From positions 1 through 5,668 of the forward strand of contig DASQVO010000347.1 of the NCBI GenBank assembly GCA_035640715.1: 5,668 bases of DNA. The letters run 5' to 3'. The notes beneath the pieces are model-generated. The model searched no databases and was not told the origin of the DNA. It saw only the letters and a list, made by a program, of their open reading frames with translations. This document shows, piece by piece, positions 5,386 to 5,668 of the stretch; positions within the stretch are counted from its first letter, which is position 1; every line of letters starts with the position of its first letter. Source of the stretch: DASQVO01 sp035640715. GTDB taxonomy: Bacteria > Actinomycetota > Actinomycetes > Streptosporangiales > Streptosporangiaceae. The position numbers and the translations under genes were made by a program.

Positions 5386-5668
5386 GTGAAGCCATCGGAG
5401 AAACGCGACCTGGCCGCGATCCAGGCGGAGCTGAGGCGAGTCATCCGTTACGACGACGAGTCCGTCGTGCACGACAAATGGGTCAGGCAGCGTTACGAGC
5501 GCGGCTTTGCCACCTTTGTGCCGGCCCGGAAGGCTGCCGTCGTGACGGCCTGGCATGAGGCCGGGCACGCAGTGGCCGCGCTCGCCGTGGGGGCGCGCTT
5601 CAGCTCGGCCAGCATCCATTTCGGGCGGGACACCGGGGGCCGGGTTCATGGCATCAGGGGAACGGGCG
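5386..5668 (+). CDS. HEAGH-motif zinc metallopeptidase-like protein, C-terminus cut by window edge
   Basis: The frame runs off the right edge, leaving 94 codons from GTG 5386. After a charged N-terminal segment (residues 4-45, with a helix DLAAIQAELRRVIRYDD and a basic stretch KWVRQRYERG), residues 56-66 read WHEAGHAVAAL. H57-E58-x-x-H61 is the HExxH zinc-binding and catalytic motif of gluzincin-type peptidases, and the HEAGHA form is typical of FtsH-like (M41) peptidases. A strand-like segment FSSASIHFG (72-80) and GGRVHGI (84-90) follow. No AAA ATPase domain precedes it, so it is not FtsH itself; it looks like a small stand-alone peptidase-like protein. The third zinc ligand would lie outside the window. 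The start is uncertain: no good ribosome site precedes 5386, and in-frame TTG codons occur at 5245 and 5266. Substrate unknown. Confidence 0.7.
   Translation, partial: MKPSEKRDLAAIQAELRRVIRYDDESVVHDKWVRQRYERGFATFVPARKAAVVTAWHEAGHAVAALAVGARFSSASIHFGRDTGGRVHGIRGTG

Noticed and set aside
5279..5389. A 36-codon plus-strand ORF ending in GTGA overlap with the metallopeptidase-like start
   Set aside because: It has no ribosome site and no protein-like pattern, and it sits within a structured leader. The overlap with GTG 5386 is probably chance.
5248..5649. A 133-codon minus-strand open frame opposite the metallopeptidase-like gene
   Set aside because: The plus strand encodes the HEAGH motif in a coherent frame, so this antisense frame is a shadow.

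Overview
The window is very GC-rich. Its coding frames are dominated by codons ending in G or C, and long antisense shadow frames are everywhere. With GTG starts, Ala/Arg/Pro-rich proteins and the protein families present, this points to a chromosomal segment of a high-GC actinomycete. I cannot name the genus. I see no tRNA, rRNA, CRISPR array, transposase, phage gene or replication origin.

Layout from left to right. (1) Positions 1-1390, minus strand: a large membrane protein that runs off the left edge. It has one N-terminal membrane helix, an external domain and a bundle of further helices, resembling DUF3533 / YhgE-Pip / ABC-2-type membrane proteins. A carboxypeptidase-regulatory-like beta domain is fused behind it. 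(2) Positions 1391-1593: a divergent control region with several short inverted and direct repeats that are plausible operators. (3) Positions 1594-2224, plus strand: a TetR-family repressor gene broken by one extra base near 1747, so it is a pseudogene or carries a sequencing error. (4) Positions 2269-4050, plus strand: a multi-pass membrane protein with a C-terminal alpha/beta-hydrolase domain (Ser390, Asp496 and His516 are the likely triad), ending in a strong GC-rich hairpin. (5) Positions 4172-4552, plus strand: a small acidic protein of unknown function, perhaps leaderless. (6) Positions 4579-5223, minus strand and convergent with the previous gene: a small class I SAM-dependent methyltransferase. 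(7) Positions 5224-5385: a second divergent control region with a nested inverted repeat. (8) From about 5386 to the right edge, plus strand: the N-terminal part of a protein with an HEAGH zinc-metallopeptidase motif.

How the genes may work together is inference. The TetR gene diverges from the membrane-protein gene, which is the classic arrangement of a repressor controlling a neighbouring exporter-like gene. The membrane hydrolase lies just downstream of the TetR gene on the same strand and may be co-transcribed. Together they suggest a cell-envelope or export module whose repressor may be inactive in this strain. The methyltransferase, the small acidic protein and the metallopeptidase look like separate housekeeping or accessory genes with no visible functional link. 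I found no recognisable defence, biosynthetic or mobile system. The most notable points are the broken repressor next to its repeat-rich control region, the exporter-like protein with a fused beta domain, and the membrane-tethered hydrolase.
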